59,995 bases of DNA from Chloroflexota bacterium (GTDB taxonomy: Bacteria; Chloroflexota; Limnocylindria; Limnocylindrales; CSP1-4), in contig JAJYLZ010000017.1 of assembly GCA_021787395.1 (NCBI GenBank), positions 1 through 59,995 of the forward strand, written 5' to 3'. The translations under genes were made by a program, and so were the position numbers. Below, piece by piece: positions 56,583 through 59,995 of this stretch (its first letter is position 1; every line of letters starts with the position of its first letter). The notes under the pieces are model-generated. The model was not told where the DNA came from. It saw only the letters and a list, made by a program, of their open reading frames with translations, and ran no database searches.

Positions 56583-57773
56583 CTAGGCTGCCGCCGGCGG
56601 CGGAACGGCGACCGTGTCGCCGCGGCTCGGCAGGCTCCACCAGCCCACGCCGGCGCCGGCTGCCGCGAACGCCGCCGCCAGGCCGAACACCGCCACCGGC
56701 CCCGGCCCTGCCCAGAGCAGCCCGCCGCCCGCGTTGCCGGCGAACGCGGCGATCCCGGCGGTGCTCAGCGACAGCAGCGACTGGCCCGAGCCCTGGAGCG
56801 TGGGCGGCAGCAGGGCGCGGATGGTCGCGACGCCGCCCACCCACATCCCCGACCATCCGACCCCGTACAGGAGCGACGCCGCGATGACGTGCTCGGGCGT
56901 CGGGGCCAGCGCGAACCACGCGAACACGACCGCCAGGATCGCCACCGCGCTCGCCACGACCGGCCGGGGCCCGAACCGGACCAGCAGCCGCGACACGACG
57001 GGCATCGCCGCCACCTCGACCAGGGCGGTCAGCCCGATCGCCGCGCCGATGGCGCCTGACGCCCCGCCCAGCCGGACGATCAGCAGCGGCAGGAAGGTGA
57101 GGGTCGCGAACACCCCGACGTTCGCGAGGCCGAACGCCAGCAGCACCCCGGGCAGGCGCGGCTGGACGGCCAGCGCCTCGCGGACGGCTCCGCCGCGCCG
57201 CGTCGAGGCCAGCCGTGCCCGGGCGACGTCGGGCGCGAGCAGCGCGATCAGCGCCGCGAGGGCGGCGAGGGCGACGAACACGGGCACCGCGGCGCCGTAG
57301 CCGATCGCCTCGTACACCGCGCCCGCAGCGAGCGTCCCGAGGGCGAACGACCCGCTGTGCACGGCCCGCAGCGGGCCGTACTGGCGCTCCGGATCGGCGA
57401 GGGTGTTCACCGCGAGCGCGTCCTGGAGCGGGAACATCAGGCCGTACACGCTGGAGAACCCGAGGTAGGCGATTCCGACGGCGACCACGGGGAGCGGCAG
57501 GGCGATCAGGGCCAGGAGCCCGGCCGAGAGCCCCAGCGCCAGCGCCAGCGCCCGCCCCCGGCCGAGCACCACGTCCGCGAGGTGCCCCCAGACGCTCGCG
57601 ACGCCGATGTACACGACCGAGACCGCGGCGCTCAGGAAGCCGAGCCAGGTGGCCGACAGCCCGCGCTCCACCAGGATCGCCGGCGCGAACGGGTTGAACA
57701 CCGAGTTGACGACGCCGTTGACGATGAACAGCAGCAGGACGTGGCCGACGGCTCGGCCGGGGCGGGCCGGCAT
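56583..57773 (-). CDS. major facilitator superfamily transporter
   Basis: 396 residues with about 12 predicted membrane helices, starting LLLFIVNGVVNSVFNPFAPAILVERG, and the loop 2-3 GHLADVVLGRGRAL. The pattern resembles nucleoside/sugar or 3-phenylpropionate permease-like MFS proteins (MFS_1_like). ATG 57773 follows the Fgd-like gene by 14 nt, so both are one operon and the transporter may handle a substrate or product of that enzyme (inference). Confidence 0.85.
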   Translation of the reverse strand: MPARPGRAVGHVLLLFIVNGVVNSVFNPFAPAILVERGLSATWLGFLSAAVSVVYIGVASVWGHLADVVLGRGRALALALGLSAGLLALIALPLPVVAVGIAYLGFSSVYGLMFPLQDALAVNTLADPERQYGPLRAVHSGSFALGTLAAGAVYEAIGYGAAVPVFVALAALAALIALLAPDVARARLASTRRGGAVREALAVQPRLPGVLLAFGLANVGVFATLTFLPLLIVRLGGASGAIGAAIGLTALVEVAAMPVVSRLLVRFGPRPVVASAVAILAVVFAWFALAPTPEHVIAASLLYGVGWSGMWVGGVATIRALLPPTLQGSGQSLLSLSTAGIAAFAGNAGGGLLWAGPGPVAVFGLAAAFAAAGAGVGWWSLPSRGDTVAVPPPAAA

Positions 57774-57787
57774 GGGGCTCGCGGGGC

Positions 57788-58792
57788 TCAGCCGAAGCGG
57801 GCGCGGAGGCGCGGCAGGATGAGCTCGCCGTAGCGGCGGATCGCGGCCTCCTGCGCCTCGCCCGGGAAGTGGAAGACCAGGTGGTTGAAGCCGTACCCGA
57901 GGTACGGCGCGATCTGCTCCACGTGCTCGTCGGGGTCGGAGCTCACCAGCCAGCGCTGGTGCGCGTAGGGCTCGGCCTCCTTGGCGGCCTCCTCCATCTC
58001 CAGCGCGTCGTGGATCCCCACCTTCTTCTCGCCGGGGAGCGCCAGCGCCGCCCACACCTTGGTGTCCTCGAACGCCTGGTCGCGGTCGGTGTCGAACGAG
58101 ACCTTCATCTCGATCATCTTGTCCATCGCGGCCGCGTCGCGGCCGGCCTTCCCCGCTCCCTCGGCGAGGCCGGGCAGGAGCGCCTGGGTGTACAGCTCCT
58201 CGCCCTTGCCGCTGGTGCAGATGAGGCCGTCGGCGATGCGCCCGGCGAGTCGGGCCGACGCGGGCCCCGAGGCCGCGATGTAGACCGGGACCGGCTGGTC
58301 GGGTCGGTCGTAGATCGTGGCGTTGGCGGTCCGGTAGTACTCGCCCTCGATCGTGAGCCGCTCGCCCCGCCAAAGCTGCCCGATCAGCCCGACGCTCTCC
58401 TTGAGGCGCGCGAAGCGCTCGCTCTGCTCGGGCCAGGCCACGCCCACCGGCGTCTCGTTGAGGTTCTCGCCGGTGCCCACGCCGAGGATCACGCGGCCCG
58501 GGGCCAGGCAGCCCAGGGTCCCGAACGCCTGGGCGATGACGGCGGGGTTGTACCGGAGCGTGGGCGTGAGCACCGAGGTGCCCAGCACCACGCGCTTCGT
58601 CGCCTGGGTCGCGGCGCCCAGCCACACCAGCGCGTTGGGCGCGTGGCCGTCGTGGTGGCGCCAGGGCTGGAAGTGGTCGCTGGTCCAGACGGAGTCGAAG
58701 CCGGCGGCCTCCGCGGCGACCGCGAGGTCGAGGAGGCGCTGGGGCGGGAACTGCTCGGCGGATGCCTTGTAGCCGAGTCGGAGGGCGGGCAT
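57788..58792 (-). CDS. fgd: F420-dependent glucose-6-phosphate dehydrogenase-like (LLM class)
   Basis: 334 residues. The N-terminus LRLGYKASAEQFPPQRLLDLA, SDHFQPWRHHDGHAPNAL, VLGTSVLTPTLRYNPAVIAQAF, VGTGENLNE and ICTSGKGEELYTQ are near-identical in kind to mycobacterial Fgd1, which oxidises glucose-6-phosphate while reducing F420. The catalytic His/Trp pair in SDHFQPW and the conserved Glu of GTGENLNE are present. Related hydride transferases with other sugar or alcohol substrates share these motifs, so the substrate is probable, not proven. ATG 58792 has GGGAG 6 nt upstream; a second ATG six bases earlier abuts that site. It would supply the reduced F420 used by the other F420 enzymes here. 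Confidence 0.85.
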   Translation of the reverse strand: MPALRLGYKASAEQFPPQRLLDLAVAAEAAGFDSVWTSDHFQPWRHHDGHAPNALVWLGAATQATKRVVLGTSVLTPTLRYNPAVIAQAFGTLGCLAPGRVILGVGTGENLNETPVGVAWPEQSERFARLKESVGLIGQLWRGERLTIEGEYYRTANATIYDRPDQPVPVYIAASGPASARLAGRIADGLICTSGKGEELYTQALLPGLAEGAGKAGRDAAAMDKMIEMKVSFDTDRDQAFEDTKVWAALALPGEKKVGIHDALEMEEAAKEAEPYAHQRWLVSSDPDEHVEQIAPYLGYGFNHLVFHFPGEAQEAAIRRYGELILPRLRARFG

Positions 58793-58861
58793 GGACATCT
58801 CCCGGTTTGGCGTGGTGAGGCGCCATCATCGCGCCGATGCGCTGATCGCGCGGCGGCGGCC

Positions 58862-59755
58862 TCAGCCCGAGGCCGCCAGGACGGCCGCGCCCAGCAGCAC
58901 CAGCGCCGACCCGGTCAGCCGCAGGCTGACCTCGCGGCGGGTCGCCGCCTCGCGCAGCCTCGCGATCCCGTACGCGGACGTGATGAGCACCGAGGACTCG
59001 CGGAGCGGCCCCACGATCGCCACCTCGGCCCGCGACAGCGCGAACAGGACCAGCGAGTAGGCGCCCAGGGTGAGCATCCCCGCCACGACCGCCGCGCGCA
59101 GGTCGAGCGAATCCCGCCCGGCCGCGAAGGCGCCGCCTGCGATGCGCGGGCGCGCGAGGTCGATGAGCCCCAGGCCGCCAGCCCCGACGGCCCACAGGAT
59201 GGTCGCGTAGATCCAGGGCGGCGTCAGCTGCGAGCCCACGCGGTCCAGGCTCGTGTAGGTGGCGACCATGAGCCCCGTGAGCAGCGCGAACCCGGCCGCG
59301 CCGCGGTGGGCGGCGTGCGCGCCCTGCAGGAACCGCCACGGCCGTTGCACCGTGAGCAGGCCGATCAGGAGCAGCGCGACGCCGGCGGCCGCGCCCGGGG
59401 ACAGCCGCTCGCCCAGCGCGGTCAGGCCCACGATGACGATGAGCAGCGGGGCCGAGCCTCGCGCCAGCGGGGACACGATCGACAGGTCGCCCCGCCGGTA
59501 GGCGGCCGCGAGGAACACGAAGTAGGCGATCTCGGCCAGGCCGGAGAGGAGCCCGATCGCCAGCGCCTGCTGCGGCACGGCCGGCCGGCCGAGCACGAGC
59601 CAGCCGATGGCGGCGGTCGGCGCCAGCACCACCAGTGCCGAGACCATGCCGACCGTCGCGGTCCGCAGCGGATCGCCCGCCGTCTTGAGCACGATGTTCC
59701 AGGTGGCGTGCATGACCACGGACACGAGGACGCAGGCCAGGGCGAGGGAATCCAC
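58862..59755 (-). CDS. EamA-family (DMT superfamily) transporter
   Basis: 297 residues, about ten membrane helices in two EamA repeats: LACVLVSVVMHATWNIVLKTAG starts the first and LLTGLMVATYTSLDRVGSQL the second. AYRRGDLSIVSPLARGSAPLLIVIVG and SRAEVAIVGPLRESSVLITSAYG are the conserved repeat ends. Metabolite or drug export is usual; cargo unknown. GTG 59755 was chosen because it sits 7 nt after a TAGACT box; the upstream part of the open frame is hairpin and the next gene's end. Confidence 0.85.
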   Translation of the reverse strand: MDSLALACVLVSVVMHATWNIVLKTAGDPLRTATVGMVSALVVLAPTAAIGWLVLGRPAVPQQALAIGLLSGLAEIAYFVFLAAAYRRGDLSIVSPLARGSAPLLIVIVGLTALGERLSPGAAAGVALLLIGLLTVQRPWRFLQGAHAAHRGAAGFALLTGLMVATYTSLDRVGSQLTPPWIYATILWAVGAGGLGLIDLARPRIAGGAFAAGRDSLDLRAAVVAGMLTLGAYSLVLFALSRAEVAIVGPLRESSVLITSAYGIARLREAATRREVSLRLTGSALVLLGAAVLAASG

Positions 59756-59762
59756 GCCCCGG

Positions 59763-59768
59763 AGTCTA
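59763..59768 (-). promoter_or_regulatory. leaderless -10 box of EamA transporter gene
   Basis: Minus-strand TAGACT, then CCGGGGC, then the GTG at 59755; spacing 7 nt. Confidence 0.5.
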
Positions 59769-59769
59769 G

Positions 59770-59801
59770 GGGCCGGGGCGCCACGCGCGACGCCCCGGCC
59801 C
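59770..59801 (-). terminator. hairpin after the partial permease gene
   Basis: GGGCCGGGGCG (59770-59780) pairs perfectly with CGCCCCGGCCC (59791-59801), 11 bp with a 10-nt loop, starting 4 nt after the permease stop and ending 2 nt before the EamA -10 box. It separates the two transcripts. Confidence 0.6.
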
Positions 59802-59804
59802 GCA

Positions 59805-59995
59805 TCAGCGGGCGATGTCCCGCCGTCGGATCCCCAGGGCGCCCAGCGCAATCCCGCCCGCTGCGATCGCGAGGCACAGGACGACGCCGGTCAGGTCCCA
59901 GCTGCCCACCATCGGCTGGCCGAAGTGGGCGGTCAGCGCGAGCTGGTGGACCCAGTCGGGCAGCTTGAGGGCGGGGGCGACCAGATCGAGCAGAT
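59805..59995 (-). CDS. ABC-2 type permease, C-terminal fragment (5' partial)
   Basis: 63 residues visible; the gene continues beyond the window edge. The fragment has KLPDWVHQLALTAHFGQPMVG, then a final membrane helix (LTGVVLCLAIAAGGIALGAL) ending GIRRRDIAR. The aromatic/Pro loop followed by a last helix and R-R-R-D-I is the usual end of ABC-2 export permeases of the tetronasin-exporter type. Identification rests on a short stretch. Confidence 0.55.
   Translation of the reverse strand, partial: LLDLVAPALKLPDWVHQLALTAHFGQPMVGSWDLTGVVLCLAIAAGGIALGALGIRRRDIAR

Overview
This is one very GC-rich (roughly 70-75%) chromosomal window with dense genes, frequent GTG starts, many 1-4 nt start/stop overlaps, and no phage, insertion sequence, CRISPR, rRNA or tRNA that I could find. 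The gene content (a coenzyme F420 biosynthesis set plus F420-dependent enzymes including an Fgd-like protein, homodimeric AceE, and an ArgC-J-B-R-G cluster) points to a high-GC bacterium of the Actinomycetota or the Chloroflexota (Limnocylindria/Thermomicrobia-like). I cannot decide between them from the sequence alone. At least a dozen genes carry a TANNNT -10 hexamer exactly 6-7 nt before their ATG/GTG, the signature of leaderless mRNAs in such lineages.

Layout. 1-5.3 kb: the end of an ADPS-like FAD oxidase overlapping an FGGY kinase, a 62-residue zinc-ribbon protein, a class III aminotransferase and a GNAT acetyltransferase. 5.3-8.8 kb (minus): an M20 metallohydrolase, a DDAH-like guanidino hydrolase and a cysteine-desulfurase-like PLP enzyme. 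8.9-11 kb: a divergent yceI/marR pair sharing a promoter-operator, then a DUF72 protein. 11.2-19 kb: aceE, an orphan OmpR-type response regulator, nicotinamidase, an SRPBCC protein, a 5'-3' exonuclease, an inositol-phosphatase-like enzyme and MTA phosphorylase. 19-23.4 kb: small membrane protein, FDOR-type flavoprotein, cofD, cofC, cofE and an LLM-class F420 oxidoreductase. 23.4-28.2 kb: a 1177-residue zinc-ribbon/cyclase/ATPase/TPR regulator, divergent from a trxB that has a copper-sensor (CsoR)-type palindrome in its promoter.

28.7-34 kb is the arginine operon: a promoter overlapped by an ARG-box-like palindrome, a 22-codon arginine-rich leaderless reading frame whose stop overlaps argC, then argC-argJ-argB-argR-argG. 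argH lies apart at 39-40.4 kb on the other strand. Between them are a GAF-histidine kinase, an inverted-repeat element, a secreted protein of unknown function with a textbook terminator, and a DAO-type flavoprotein.

40.8-54 kb is a galactoside utilisation locus. deoR-galT (minus) diverge from a sugar ABC transporter (binding protein and two permeases, no ATPase), beta-galactosidase and alpha-galactosidase; galK follows on the minus strand after an unknown secreted/anchored protein. Together these import galactosides, release galactose and feed it into the Leloir pathway (galE and galM are not in the window). 54-60 kb (minus): an ABC export operon ending in its own TetR regulator, with an inverted repeat over the promoter and start codon; an Fgd-like F420 enzyme with an MFS transporter; an EamA transporter; and the 3' end of an ABC-2 type permease.
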